Assembly (NCBI RefSeq): GCF_003931855.1
Contig: NZ_CP034248.1
Span: 1,922,001 to 1,986,000 of the forward strand
From: Paenibacillus lentus
GTDB taxonomy: Bacteria; Bacillota; Bacilli; Paenibacillales; Paenibacillaceae
Length of the DNA: 64,000 bases
Direction of reading: 5' to 3'
The position numbers were made by a program, and so were the translations under genes. The notes beneath the pieces are model-generated. The model ran no database searches, was not told the origin of the DNA, and worked only from the letters and a program-made list of their open reading frames with translations. Positions 26,141 through 35,428 of the stretch are shown here, piece by piece. Position 1 is the first letter of the stretch. Every line of letters begins with the position of its first letter.

Positions 26141-27115
26141 ATGGATCAATTAAAAGTAAAGAAAAGTCCGTTTCAGCGCGTAAAGATGACGCTTGGTGTA
26201 CTGGCGTTGATCATAGTAGCGGCCTGCTCTAAGGTGGACGGCGAAGTATTGCATGCTACGCGCGGGGAGAAACAAGAGGTTATTCAAGTTGTAACAACGA
26301 CGGGGATGATCGCTGATCTTGTTCAGGAAATCGGCGGGATAGAGGTGAACACCGTAGCTTTAATGCGCCCGGGGGTAGACCCTCATTTATTCAAGGCATC
26401 TCAAGGGGACATTCAGAAGCTGGATGAAGCAGACTTGATTTTTTATGGCGGTCTGCATCTGGAAGGAAAGATGACGGAAATTTTAGAGAAGTTGGGACGG
26501 CATAAACATTCGGTTCCGGTCTCCAAGGATATTGATCAGGCCTCTCTTCGATCCGGAGCGGATATCAATGGAACGCAATTCGATCCGCATATCTGGTTCG
26601 ACGTAAAGCATTGGATTTCTGCCGCGGGAACGGTACGGGATACGTTAATCGCATTCGACCCGAAGCATGCGGATCTTTACAAGCAGAATGCGGAGGCATA
26701 TATCGGGCAATTGAATGCACTGGATGCAGAGGTCAAGGAGAAATTAAATGAAATTCCCGAGTCCGATCGGGTATTGGTTACCGCTCATGACGCTTTTGGA
26801 TATTTCGGCGATGCTTATGGAATGAAGGTAATGGGCCTCCAAGGTATTAGTACGGCTGCCGAATACGGCTCGAAGGATGTCAGCAAGCTGCGGGATTTTC
26901 TTGTGGAGAACAAAATCAAAGCCGTGTTCGTGGAATCGAGCGTTCCGCCGAAAGCGATGGAAGCGGTCATCGCCGGGGCCAAGGAGAAGGGACATACCGT
27001 TAATATCGGCGGAGAGTTGTATTCCGATTCGATGGGTGATCCTGGTTCGGGTGCAGACACTTATATTACAATGGTTCGCCATAATGTGAACACCATTGTT
27101 GAAGCATTGAAATAA
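26141..27115 (+). CDS. mntA: Manganese/zinc ABC transporter substrate-binding lipoprotein
   Basis: This cluster 9 (TroA/ZnuA-like) binding protein has 324 residues. A lipobox ending at C29 (IIVAACS) indicates a lipoprotein after the hydrophobic leader. Metal ligands are visible: His in GVDPHLF, His in FDPHIWFD, Glu in AVFVESSVPP and Asp in ELYSDSMGDPGSG. There is no long His-rich loop of the kind typical of zinc-specific ZnuA, and with the MntR-like operator this favours manganese. It is the first of four genes for a complete importer. Confidence 0.9.
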   Translation: MDQLKVKKSPFQRVKMTLGVLALIIVAACSKVDGEVLHATRGEKQEVIQVVTTTGMIADLVQEIGGIEVNTVALMRPGVDPHLFKASQGDIQKLDEADLIFYGGLHLEGKMTEILEKLGRHKHSVPVSKDIDQASLRSGADINGTQFDPHIWFDVKHWISAAGTVRDTLIAFDPKHADLYKQNAEAYIGQLNALDAEVKEKLNEIPESDRVLVTAHDAFGYFGDAYGMKVMGLQGISTAAEYGSKDVSKLRDFLVENKIKAVFVESSVPPKAMEAVIAGAKEKGHTVNIGGELYSDSMGDPGSGADTYITMVRHNVNTIVEALK

Positions 27116-27161
27116 AATGTAGGACGTAAAATTGCCTAAGGAATGAAAGGAGCGATCATCG

Positions 27162-27920
27162 ATGCACTCAAATCCACTGGAAGTTCAAAATTTAACGGTG
27201 GCCTATCAGAAGAAGCCTGTACTGCGCTCCGTATCTTTTCAAATCCCGTCCGGGAAGCTTATAGGTGTTCTTGGGCCGAACGGTGCGGGAAAATCAACCA
27301 TGCTTAAGGCGGTGCTGGGGCTGCTTCCGAAGGTAGACGGCGAGGTGTTGATCTATGGGAAGCCTTATCAGGAGCAGCGCAAGCTGGTTGGTTATGTGCC
27401 CCAGCGGGAGTCGGTTGATTGGGATTTTCCAACCAACGCCCTGGATGTCGTAATGATGGGTCGATACGGACATCTGGGCTGGTTTCGGCGGCCTGGGGCG
27501 GAGGAGCGGCGAATTGCCCTCGACTGTTTAAGCAAAGTCGGCATGGCTGATTATGCCAGCCGTCAGATTAGTCAGCTGTCCGGGGGGCAGCAGCAAAGGG
27601 TTTTCCTAGCCAGAGCGCTTGCCCAGAATGCCCAACTCTATTTCATGGACGAACCATTTGCTGGAGTGGATGCAACGACAGAGAAGGCGATTATCGGACT
27701 TCTTCATGAATTGAAGGAGCAGGGCAAAACTGTATTGGTCGTTCACCATGATCTGTCCACAGTCAAGGAATATTTCGATCATGTTATATTGCTTAATGGA
27801 GAATTGGTTGCCGAAGGGACGACTGAGGATACGTTTACCCCGCAGAATCTGCAGAAAACGTATGGAGGCCGGATCGCCATGCTTCAGGATTTTGCCGCTG
27901 TACCGATAGAGATGGGGTGA
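27162..27920 (+). CDS. mntB: Manganese/zinc ABC transporter ATP-binding protein
   Basis: The 252-residue ATPase has Walker A (GPNGAGKST), Q-loop (VPQRESVDWDFP, with the DWDFP sequence typical of the manganese/zinc class), signature LSGGQQQR, Walker B (LYFMDEPF) and the H-loop (VVHHDLS). It energises the two permeases encoded immediately downstream. GAAAGGAGCG precedes the ATG. The gap to the binding-protein gene is 46 bases. Confidence 0.93.
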   Translation: MHSNPLEVQNLTVAYQKKPVLRSVSFQIPSGKLIGVLGPNGAGKSTMLKAVLGLLPKVDGEVLIYGKPYQEQRKLVGYVPQRESVDWDFPTNALDVVMMGRYGHLGWFRRPGAEERRIALDCLSKVGMADYASRQISQLSGGQQQRVFLARALAQNAQLYFMDEPFAGVDATTEKAIIGLLHELKEQGKTVLVVHHDLSTVKEYFDHVILLNGELVAEGTTEDTFTPQNLQKTYGGRIAMLQDFAAVPIEMG

Positions 27921-27927
27921 TGTGGTT

Positions 27928-28887
27928 ATGTTCGATACGATGTTTGGATGGTTTAGCGACCCGAATATGAGATGGATTCTCACGGGCTCGCTGTTGCTTG
28001 GCTTAGGCAGTGGAGTCATCGGCTCGTTCACCTTCCTGCGCAAGCAAAGTCTGCTGGGGGATGCGCTTGCTCATGCCGCCTTGCCGGGCATTTGCATCGC
28101 ATTTATGCTTAGCGGCGTGAAATCGGTGGGGTTGTTCATGATCGGAGCGATATTGTCCGGGATGCTGGCCACCTTCGGAATACATTTTGTCACCCGTTAC
28201 TCCAGAATCAAGCAGGATGCCGCATTGGGAATCGTACTTACTGTCTTCTTTGGCGTTGGGGTCGTTCTGATGACGAAGATTCAGCATAGCGGCAACGGCA
28301 ATCAGAGCGGATTGGATAAGTACATGTTTGGGCAAGCGGCCTCGATGATGTTATCTGATGTTTATTTAATGGGAGCCGTATCTGTGCTTCTTGTACTCAT
28401 TTGTGCCTTATTTTTTAAGGAGTTTAAGCTGGTCAGCTTTGATCCCGGTTTTGCGCGCGGAATGGGCCTGAAGGTCTGGCTATATGAGCAATTGCTGCTC
28501 CTGCTTACTGTCATCGCCGTGGTTGTGGGGATTCAGGCCGTCGGCGTAGTCCTCGTTGCTGCTTTACTGATTACCCCTGCGGTCGCTGCTCGTTATTGGA
28601 CGGACGCGCTTGGGATCATGGTTGTTTTGGCAGGGCTGTTCGGTGCATTGTCAGGAGTTACGGGTACGCTCATTAGCTCTACATTGTCCAATTTGCCGAC
28701 GGGGCCGGTTACGGTGCTCGCGGCGACGGCGCTGTTCGTCGTATCTATCGTATTTGCCCCGCGCAGAGGCTTGCTAGCGAAGTGGCTACGGCATCGACGG
28801 ACGCGCAAAGATGTGCGCAGTGGCTTGGGAGTTCAAACAGCACCTTCGATGATTAGTCAGCATGCAGCCGAAAGGGGGGCGGATTGA
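27928..28887 (+). CDS. mntC: Manganese/zinc ABC transporter permease 1
   Basis: This ABC-3 family permease has about 319 residues and eight to nine membrane helices; conserved blocks are QSLLGDALAHAALPGI near the N-terminus and IQAVGVVLVAALLITPAVAAR. A GTG at 27922 also fits; the ATG at 27928 sits better behind GGGGTGATG. A hydrophilic basic tail of ~40 residues extends past the last helix. It likely pairs with the second permease as a heterodimer. Confidence 0.9.
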   Translation: MFDTMFGWFSDPNMRWILTGSLLLGLGSGVIGSFTFLRKQSLLGDALAHAALPGICIAFMLSGVKSVGLFMIGAILSGMLATFGIHFVTRYSRIKQDAALGIVLTVFFGVGVVLMTKIQHSGNGNQSGLDKYMFGQAASMMLSDVYLMGAVSVLLVLICALFFKEFKLVSFDPGFARGMGLKVWLYEQLLLLLTVIAVVVGIQAVGVVLVAALLITPAVAARYWTDALGIMVVLAGLFGALSGVTGTLISSTLSNLPTGPVTVLAATALFVVSIVFAPRRGLLAKWLRHRRTRKDVRSGLGVQTAPSMISQHAAERGAD

Positions 28888-29768
28888 TGTTTGATTTCTG
28901 GATTATTCTAACCGGAACACTCGTTGCCGCCACCAGCGGCATTCTCGGCTGTTTTCTCGTATTGCGCAAAATGTCGCTTGTGGGGGATGCGATTAGCCAC
29001 TCCGTGCTGCCGGGAATTGCCATCGCTTTTATAGTTAGCGGTTCAAGGGATTCCTTGCTTATGATGGTCGGTGCGGCCATATTAGGACTTATCACGGTTT
29101 TTCTTATTCAGTTGCTTCAGCAAGGGGGGCTGCAGTCGGATGCCTCGATCGGCATCGTCTTTACAGCGTTGTTCGCGATTGGTGTCATCTTGATCAGCCG
29201 TAATGCCTCGAACATAGATCTCGATTTGGACTGCGTTTTATTCGGAGAAATCGCTTATGTTCAATGGGACATCCTTGTTATTAACGGTTATAATATGGGG
29301 CCTGCCGCTGTTTGGTTCCTCGGCATCACCTTATTGATTGTCCTGCTTGTCATCGGTTTATTCTATAAACAGTTCAAAATATGCGCATTCGATCCGGCAT
29401 TAGCCGCAGCCTTAGGCATTCCCGTGGCTCTGTTCCACTACTTGCTGATGGGGCTCGTCTCGCTCTCCACGGTGGCGTCGTTTGAAAGCGTCGGTGCGAT
29501 TCTCGTGGTCGGCATGCTGATCGTTCCGGCTTCCACGGCTTACTTGTTGACCGATCGTTTGAGTATAATGCTGTTGTACAGCGTACTGGTCGGTGCGCTC
29601 AGCTCAGCTGGCGGATATTATTTCGCCAAGTGGCTGGATGCTTCTATTGCCGGGTCGATGGTTACTGTTGCAGGGCTGCTGTTCCTGTTGGCCTTTCTAT
29701 TCTCCCCGCTTCACGGGCTGGTTGCCCGGTTTAGCAGGCGGCGCCGTATGAAGTCCATGACGGCATAA
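28887..29768 (+). CDS. mntD: Manganese/zinc ABC transporter permease 2
   Basis: This second ABC-3 permease (~293 residues) has MSLVGDAISHSVLPGIAIAF and FESVGAILVVGMLIVPASTAYLL (split over two helices). Its ATG overlaps the stop of permease 1 by one base (TGATG), so translation is coupled. The two permeases are clearly paralogous but diverged, as in MntC/MntD of B. subtilis. It ends the four-gene operon; a terminator lies ~105 bases downstream. Confidence 0.9.
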   Translation: MFDFWIILTGTLVAATSGILGCFLVLRKMSLVGDAISHSVLPGIAIAFIVSGSRDSLLMMVGAAILGLITVFLIQLLQQGGLQSDASIGIVFTALFAIGVILISRNASNIDLDLDCVLFGEIAYVQWDILVINGYNMGPAAVWFLGITLLIVLLVIGLFYKQFKICAFDPALAAALGIPVALFHYLLMGLVSLSTVASFESVGAILVVGMLIVPASTAYLLTDRLSIMLLYSVLVGALSSAGGYYFAKWLDASIAGSMVTVAGLLFLLAFLFSPLHGLVARFSRRRRMKSMTA

Positions 29769-29780
29769 TAACGTATGAAA

Positions 29781-29815
29781 AATATGACGCATTATGACGC
29801 ATTATGACGCATATT
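29781..29815 (+). repeat. Short tandem repeat, 10-bp unit x3
   Basis: ATTATGACGC occurs at 29791-29800 and 29801-29810, preceded by AATATGACGC (29781-29790) and followed by a decayed ATATTATGGCG. It lies between the transporter stop and its terminator. Confidence 0.8.
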
Positions 29816-29872
29816 ATGGCGTTTGATAATCGAATTGACCTCCCTATATATAGCACAATGATTCTGTCTAAG

Positions 29873-29910
29873 AAGCTGCATTTCCCGATTTTGCGGGGTG
29901 CAGCTTTTTT
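29873..29910 (+). terminator. Terminator after the metal transporter operon
   Basis: AAGCTGCA (29873-29880) pairs with TGCAGCTT (29899-29906), with inner CCCG/CGGG pairing, then TTTT. Confidence 0.8.
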
Positions 29911-29994
29911 CCTATTTTAAAAGTGTTGAATGTTGATGAAGGAGTAATGTAATGTTAGATCATAAATAATGTGGAGCAAAGGAGTTGTTGATGC

Positions 29995-30444
29995 TTGTTG
30001 ATCAAGCTGGACGTCACGAATTGCGATACAGCCAGAACGATGATTGATATACAAATACCCGCCTATAAGGTTGAGGCAGAGCTGATCGGTTATGACGGAA
30101 TCCCTCAATTGCTGGACACTGTGGAAACGATGATGGAATGTAAGGAGAATTTTGTGGGATACTTCCTGGAGGGAGAACTGGCCGCTTTCGTTTCTTATGA
30201 GGAAACGGAGCAAGAGGTTGAAATATGTCGGCTTGTTGTGCATCCTTATCATTTCCGCAAGAAAATCGCCACGATTCTCGTCGAGCATGTCGTGGAGACG
30301 ATTGCCCAAGGTCGGCCGATTAGCGTTAATACAGGAGCTTTGAATTTTCCTGCGAAGGGATTATATCAAATGTTCGGTTTCCGGCAGGTTAGAGATATCG
30401 AAGTGGCTCCAGGAGTATTCATTACCGAGCTTAGGAGAAGCTGA
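29995..30444 (+). CDS. GNAT family N-acetyltransferase
   Basis: The 149-residue protein shows the GNAT core: beta-strand EVEICRLVVHPYHFRKKIATILVEHVVE, where the HPYHFRKKIA segment stands for the acetyl-CoA pyrophosphate-binding R/Q-x-x-G-x-A motif in a degenerate form, then NFPAKGLYQMFGFRQVRDIE at the C-terminus. The Gly of motif A is replaced by Lys, so substrate and activity are uncertain. TTG at 29995 follows AAAGGAG; the ATG four bases earlier is in another frame that stops after 18 codons. Confidence 0.78.
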   Translation: MLIKLDVTNCDTARTMIDIQIPAYKVEAELIGYDGIPQLLDTVETMMECKENFVGYFLEGELAAFVSYEETEQEVEICRLVVHPYHFRKKIATILVEHVVETIAQGRPISVNTGALNFPAKGLYQMFGFRQVRDIEVAPGVFITELRRS

Positions 30445-30524
30445 GCAGCCTGTATGCAATCTTCGGTATATGGTAGAATGGCCTTAGATAGAGAAGATTG
30501 CATCATTGGAATGGAGGAACTGGA

Positions 30525-31268
30525 TTGAAGTACAAACTGTTAGCTCTTGATATGGATGGTACGTTGTTAAACAGCAATCATCAGATTTCCCCAAAGACAG
30601 AAGAATGGCTTCGCAAAGCGATGGCTGCGGGAGTTCATGTCTGCTTGTCGACGGGAAGAAGTTATGATGAGGCCGTTTCTTATGGAGAACAGTTGGGGCT
30701 TGAAACTCCAATGATTACGGTGAATGGCAGTGAAGTATGGCGGACGCCCCATGAGCTGTATCACCGTGAATTATTTGATCACAAGCTGATCGGGCAAATG
30801 CATGAAATTGCCAGGAAGAAGAACGTTTATTTTTGGGCTTATGCCGTAGAAGGTGTGTATAGGGAAGACAATTGGGATCGAAGCTTGCTGGAGCGCAATC
30901 AGTGGTTGAAGTTCGGCTATACCACCAAAGACGACCAGCTCCGCCACGAGATTAATCTAGAGCTGCAGAGCATGAGCGGGCTAGAAATTACGAACTCTTC
31001 ACCCTACAATTTGGAAATTAACCCACAGGGGGTCAACAAAGCCAGTGGGGCTGCCCTCGTCTGTGATCTTCTAGGCCTTCAAATGTCGGAGGTTGTGGCG
31101 GTTGGTGACAGCCTGAATGATCTGGCGGCCATTCAGGCAGCCGGTCTAGGCGTGGCGATGGGTAATGCGCAAATCGCGGTGAAGGAAAATGCTGATGTGG
31201 TAACGGCTTCGAACGATGATGATGGGATTGCCCTGATTATTCGCGATTATATTTTGACGGAGGAGTGA
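30525..31268 (+). CDS. Cof-type HAD-IIB family hydrolase
   Basis: The ~247-residue phosphatase has HAD motif I LDMDGTLL with the nucleophile Asp near residue 8, motif II CLSTGR, a C2-type cap, a lysine in GVNKASG (motif III) and motif IV VGDSLNDLAAIQAAGLGVAMGNA. Cof/YidA enzymes dephosphorylate sugar phosphates and cofactors. TTG at 30525 follows ATGGAGGAACTGGA. The next gene starts seven bases after its stop, so they are probably cotranscribed. Confidence 0.92.
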   Translation: MKYKLLALDMDGTLLNSNHQISPKTEEWLRKAMAAGVHVCLSTGRSYDEAVSYGEQLGLETPMITVNGSEVWRTPHELYHRELFDHKLIGQMHEIARKKNVYFWAYAVEGVYREDNWDRSLLERNQWLKFGYTTKDDQLRHEINLELQSMSGLEITNSSPYNLEINPQGVNKASGAALVCDLLGLQMSEVVAVGDSLNDLAAIQAAGLGVAMGNAQIAVKENADVVTASNDDDGIALIIRDYILTEE

Positions 31269-31275
31269 TCCGCTT

Positions 31276-31761
31276 TTGGATATACTCGGTTGGATTATTG
31301 TTATCGCGCTTTTTGCTGTCGGGATGGCGGGGGCGATATTTCCCGTGCTGCCGGGCGTATTGGCGATTTATTTCGCATTCTTTGTATACGGATGGTTTTT
31401 CTCGTTTGAAGCATTGGGACCCGTATTCTGGATTGTTCAGACGCTTGTTGTCGTAGCTCTGCTAGTGGCGGACTATGCCGTTGGTGCCTGGGGCGTCAAG
31501 AAATTCGGGGGCAGCAAGCTGTCGGTCTGGTTGAGTACGATTGGCATTATTGTCGGCCCTTTTCTCATTCCGGCATTTGGTCTTATTCTGGGACCGCTTA
31601 TCGGTGCAATGATCGGAGAAATGATTAGGGGCGAGACACCGGCAAAGGCCTTTAAGGTTGGCGTAGGCTCTGTCGTCGGCCTGCTGAGCAGTATGGCCGT
31701 CAAGATTGTACTGCAGCTTGCGATGATTATCCTGTTCGTTATATGGATCGTATCTTCTTAG
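31276..31761 (+). CDS. DUF456 family membrane protein
   Basis: The 161-residue, glycine-rich membrane protein has about four to five helices and the family pattern GMAGAIFPVLPGVLAIYFAF near the N-terminus, then GPFLIPAFGLILGPLIGAMIGEM. DUF456 members have no known function. The TTG start lies behind AGGAGTG directly after the HAD gene, which supports an operon. A MurJ-like flippase gene follows 46 bases later. Confidence 0.88.
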   Translation: MDILGWIIVIALFAVGMAGAIFPVLPGVLAIYFAFFVYGWFFSFEALGPVFWIVQTLVVVALLVADYAVGAWGVKKFGGSKLSVWLSTIGIIVGPFLIPAFGLILGPLIGAMIGEMIRGETPAKAFKVGVGSVVGLLSSMAVKIVLQLAMIILFVIWIVSS

Positions 31762-31807
31762 TGGAAGGCTGGAAGGTGCCTAATCGAGTGGAAAGAAGGA
31801 AAAATCG

Positions 31808-33442
31808 TTGTCTAAGAAGGAATCGTTTGTAAAAGGAACGCTAATTTTAGCCGGGGCTGCGCTGATTGCCAGGCTGCTGGGACTATTTCAGCGTGTGCCG
31901 TTAGAGCATATATTAGGGGACGTCGGTAATGCTTCCTATGTTTTGGCTAACGGCATTTACTTTATGCTACTGCCCTTGGCAACGGCTGGCTTGCCAAGCA
32001 CGCTGAGCCGGATGGTCTCCGAGCGCCATGCTCTGGATCGGCCAGCGGAGTCGGAAAGAGTATACCAGGCTGCGCTTTGGTTTGCCGCTGTCATGGGTAT
32101 GATTATGTCACTGTTTTTATATATTGCCGCACCTTATTATGCGGCTGCTTCCCGAGTTCCGGAGGCGGCCATCGCCATTCGATCGCTGTCGCCGGCATTG
32201 CTTATTTTTCCGCTGATCGCCATTATGCGCGGTTATCTTCAGGGCCGCAATATTATGATCGCGGGCGGCATCTCGCAGGTGATCGAACAAATCGTGCGTG
32301 TTGGCTCCGGTATCTCGCTGGCCTTTGTGTTGTATCATATGAATGCCAAAGGCGAGGAAATTGCTGCGGCAGCTACGTTCGGAGCCGTGCTTGGCGGTGT
32401 GGCCGCATTCATCGTTATGTTGTATTTCAATGCTAAAACGAAGCGGCAGGATCGAGCGGATGGTTTGCCTCAGGCCAAAGACGATCCTAATCGCCTGCCT
32501 TTCTCCAAAATTTATATGGAAATTTTCAAGCTCTCGATTCCGATCGTGCTGTCCTCGCTTACAGTTCCTGCCGTCAATTTTATCGACGGCTCGATTCTAA
32601 AGCCGCTGCTCAGCCAGCAGATCGGTGCGGATCAAGCTACGTATATTCTCGGGATACTGGGTAACCGTGCTCAAATGATTGCGGGCATTCCGCCGATTTT
32701 AGCGATTGCGCTTAGCACATCGCTGCTGCCGATCATTTCCGCGGCGTTTGCCCGGAAGGACGAGGAGCATCTCCATCGGCAGGTTTCGCTCGCGATGCGT
32801 GTATCTGTATTGACGGGAATGCCGATGGTTATCGCGTTAACTACGGCGGCTTACTCGGTAAACGGACTGTTGTTCAGTACCCGTGACGGCAGCAGCATCA
32901 TCGCGCTGTTAACCTTTGGTACGATATTTCAAATCACGATGATGATTAGCAACTCGATACTGATCGGGATCAATAAAGTAAATCTCTCGATGGTTCATGT
33001 CGGAATCGGCGTGACTGTGAAGTTTGTTCTTAGTTTGCTGCTTGCTCCACTGTGGGGGATTTACGGTATCATTCTGGCGACGATCCTATGCTTCCTAACG
33101 ATCACATTGCTCAACGTAAGAACCATGAAGAAGATCGTTCCATTCTCGATCATGGGCAATCGCTGGACAGGCTTTCTGGTTACGATTGTTGTGTTGTCGG
33201 GCGTCGGCTACGGTCTTAATCAAGCCGGCATCAACTTGGTATCTGTTATGCCGGATCGCTTGGCTTTCTTCATCACCTGCTGCATTGTCGGTGTAGCCGT
33301 TGTTGCGCTGTATCCGGTGCTGCTGGTCGTGCTGCGCGTCGTCCGCAGGGACGAGCTTGCGACATATCCGGCGCCGCTGCGTAAGCTGCTGGCCCCATTG
33401 ATGCGCCTGCAGGGCGGCGGCCAGCCCGGTGAAGGCCGTTAA
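31808..33442 (+). CDS. MurJ/SpoVB-type polysaccharide flippase (MVF/MOP superfamily)
   Basis: This 544-residue polytopic protein (about 14 helices) starts KGTLILAGAALIARLLGLFQRVPLEHILGD, the recognisable N-terminus of the SpoVB/YtgP group. These proteins flip lipid II or other undecaprenyl-linked sugars. Paralogues serve vegetative wall synthesis (MurJ) or the spore cortex (SpoVB), and I cannot tell which this is. The basic Arg-rich C-terminus overlaps the convergent DUF2515 gene by four bases. TTG is used as start with a weak AAGGA site. Confidence 0.85.
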   Translation: MSKKESFVKGTLILAGAALIARLLGLFQRVPLEHILGDVGNASYVLANGIYFMLLPLATAGLPSTLSRMVSERHALDRPAESERVYQAALWFAAVMGMIMSLFLYIAAPYYAAASRVPEAAIAIRSLSPALLIFPLIAIMRGYLQGRNIMIAGGISQVIEQIVRVGSGISLAFVLYHMNAKGEEIAAAATFGAVLGGVAAFIVMLYFNAKTKRQDRADGLPQAKDDPNRLPFSKIYMEIFKLSIPIVLSSLTVPAVNFIDGSILKPLLSQQIGADQATYILGILGNRAQMIAGIPPILAIALSTSLLPIISAAFARKDEEHLHRQVSLAMRVSVLTGMPMVIALTTAAYSVNGLLFSTRDGSSIIALLTFGTIFQITMMISNSILIGINKVNLSMVHVGIGVTVKFVLSLLLAPLWGIYGIILATILCFLTITLLNVRTMKKIVPFSIMGNRWTGFLVTIVVLSGVGYGLNQAGINLVSVMPDRLAFFITCCIVGVAVVALYPVLLVVLRVVRRDELATYPAPLRKLLAPLMRLQGGGQPGEGR

Positions 33443-34695
33443 TCGGCCTTGAAGGGCAAGGCGGCGTCGTGCGCGAACGCCGTCTTCAGGACGCCGGTTC
33501 GGTGCTCGCGACTGATGTCGCAAAGCAGCGGCGTCTGCGGCGCGCTGATACCGTCCAGCGCGCTTGTATCCTTGAGCCAATCCTCACGGGATATTGGCTC
33601 ATAAGGCGTGTCGCCCCAAGCCTCAAGGAGCTTGGGGCTGTAGAGACGCTCGCCGGTTGGCAGCGTCTCGCTTTCAAGAAGCTCTGACCCCTGCAAGGGC
33701 GCGGTCAGAGCTTCTTCTGGATTGGCCGTGAAGATGTCCGGCCAATAATCGGCGCGCGAGCCGCTGTGCGGCACCGCTCGCGCAAAGGCTTCGGCGCCGC
33801 TCTTCACGGCGCGAAGACCCATGAGCATCGCGTAGAGGCATTTGCCTAGCGCGATGCGGGCGGGGAGGCTGCCGAAGTCGGTGACGGTTCGGCCGGCCAG
33901 TCGGGTCACGCTGTTGCCCTCAAAGAGAGGGATGATCAACTGGTTGAGTCCTGCCAGGCTGTAGAGGTGAAAATTCGTTTTATCTGTTACATGCCGCTGG
34001 TAGAAAGGATGGCGGATCACCCGCTGCTCGATATAATTCTGCTCGTTGATGATCAGGCCGACCGTCAGCAGGGCGCTGCCCTTGTCAATCCAGAAACGCT
34101 CCCAGAAGGGGCGCATAAAGCGTGATACGCTAAAATAACGCAGCAAATGAAACTGGCTTGCGCCAAGCTCACGGCTTTTCTGATATAGCAGCAGCTGTGG
34201 GTAGGCATCTTGAAAAATAAGCGCATTGCTGCGCTCCAGAAATCGATAGACGTTCCGCTTGCCCTCTTCATTTAGAGCATCCGCCATTCGGCTCCCGCGC
34301 AGATCGGTCATATTCCAACCTGCGTTTCGGGATACTACGTGAGCCAGGAATGCCCAGTGGAGTTCAGGGAATGCTTCGTAGCAAGACAGATAAGCTGCGG
34401 TGCGTGAGATGTTGCTGACGCCAGCCCGGCTTGTCGCGGTTAGAATATCCTCGGCTATTTTACGGTCGGAACGGGTAAATTCCTCATCCTCCTGGGTGCG
34501 GTAGGCGGCTCCTCGCCTTAAGAGCTCTTCAACTTCGTTGGATACCGTTCGGGCGGAGGCTTCATTCCAATGAAGCGGAAGACGCTCTTCGCGCAGCTTA
34601 GTGGAATGAGCGATGTCCTCGGCCCTGCTGCGGATCGCATTCCGAACGGCAGCCGGCAGATGCAGCAGCAGCTGCTTGAAACGATTCTGCTTCAT
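33439..34695 (-). CDS. DUF2515 family protein (YppC-like)
   Basis: The 418-residue soluble protein is mostly helical, with conserved-looking blocks NISRTAAYLSCYEAFPELHWAFLAH (split), SRNAGWNMTDL and ALIFQDAYPQLLLY, matching the DUF2515/YppC family. Function is unknown. The ATG follows GCGAGGAACTCAT. GC content at its 3' end is visibly higher than in neighbours. It converges with the flippase gene with a four-base overlap at the stops. Confidence 0.82.
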   Translation of the reverse strand: MKQNRFKQLLLHLPAAVRNAIRSRAEDIAHSTKLREERLPLHWNEASARTVSNEVEELLRRGAAYRTQEDEEFTRSDRKIAEDILTATSRAGVSNISRTAAYLSCYEAFPELHWAFLAHVVSRNAGWNMTDLRGSRMADALNEEGKRNVYRFLERSNALIFQDAYPQLLLYQKSRELGASQFHLLRYFSVSRFMRPFWERFWIDKGSALLTVGLIINEQNYIEQRVIRHPFYQRHVTDKTNFHLYSLAGLNQLIIPLFEGNSVTRLAGRTVTDFGSLPARIALGKCLYAMLMGLRAVKSGAEAFARAVPHSGSRADYWPDIFTANPEEALTAPLQGSELLESETLPTGERLYSPKLLEAWGDTPYEPISREDWLKDTSALDGISAPQTPLLCDISREHRTGVLKTAFAHDAALPFKAD

Positions 34696-34814
34696 ATGAG
34701 TTCCTCGCTTTGTCGTTCACGCATTTTATTACAAAGTATGGCCTAAAGATTTGACTTCCACTCTTCAATTTGCTTGACTTAACTAGAGAAGGACACAGAA
34801 AGGAATGATCCCGA

Positions 34815-35177
34815 GTGAAACAAGTGGCATCCGCCGGAGAATTTAATGTCAGCATTCAATCCAGCAATTTAGTCGTTGCCGTATTTACAGCAAGCTGGTG
34901 TGTCGATTGCAAGTTTATCGATCCGTTCATGCCTGAGGTCGAGGAGAAATACGCCGATCGTTTGACCCTGATTGAAGTCGATGTCGACAAAGTGGGTGAA
35001 GTGAGCCGGGAGCAGAATATATTGGGGATTCCTAGCTTCGTAGCTTATGCGGACGGACGAGAGCTGGTTAGATTCGTGAACAAGCTGCGGAAGTCGCGTG
35101 AGGAGATCGAGGATTTCTTGAACAGAGCTTTGGATGTCTACCATGCTTTGCATGACACTTCCGAGAGAAAAGAGTAG
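34815..35177 (+). CDS. Thioredoxin-like protein (WCVDC active site)
   Basis: The 120-residue cytosolic protein keeps the thioredoxin fold: FTASWCVDCKFIDPFMPEV with the redox pair C29/C32, cis-proline in LGIPSFVAY and a C-terminal helix. The dipeptide between the cysteines is VD instead of GP, so its redox potential and partners should differ from canonical TrxA, which is encoded at 62388. GTG start behind GAAAGGAATG. A short terminator-like hairpin follows. Confidence 0.87.
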   Translation: MKQVASAGEFNVSIQSSNLVVAVFTASWCVDCKFIDPFMPEVEEKYADRLTLIEVDVDKVGEVSREQNILGIPSFVAYADGRELVRFVNKLRKSREEIEDFLNRALDVYHALHDTSERKE

Positions 35178-35273
35178 GACTATATAGGATGAATGAAAGA
35201 ATGGGATTAAGCAACGGAGAAAAATGATTCCGAAGAAATATCGCTATAAACAGTTGAATCAACAACATAAATC

Positions 35274-35315
35274 ACATCGTCTTCTAAATTCATAGGGAGG
35301 CGATGTTTTATTTTT
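35274..35315 (+). terminator. Terminator after the thioredoxin-like gene
   Basis: ACATCGTCT (35274-35282) pairs with AGGCGATGT (35298-35306), followed by TTTATTTTT. Confidence 0.65.
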
Positions 35316-35338
35316 GAACATTTTGTCACAGTTTTACT

Positions 35339-35367
35339 ATGACGTCATGTTCCTTATCGGTTATAAT
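35339..35367 (+). promoter_or_regulatory. Promoter for ctaA
   Basis: ATGACG (35339-35344) and a perfect TATAAT (35362-35367) are 17 bases apart; the -35 overlaps the palindrome TGACGTCA. Confidence 0.5.
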
Positions 35368-35428
35368 GAAGAATGATTTGATCGAATTGTATAATTTTTA
35401 TAAATCCTGAATAGCAGGTGAGAAACCT

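Noticed and set aside
35339..35355. TGACGTCA palindrome upstream of ctaA as a regulator site
   Set aside because: Eight bases only, no matching known operator; more likely coincidence with the -35.
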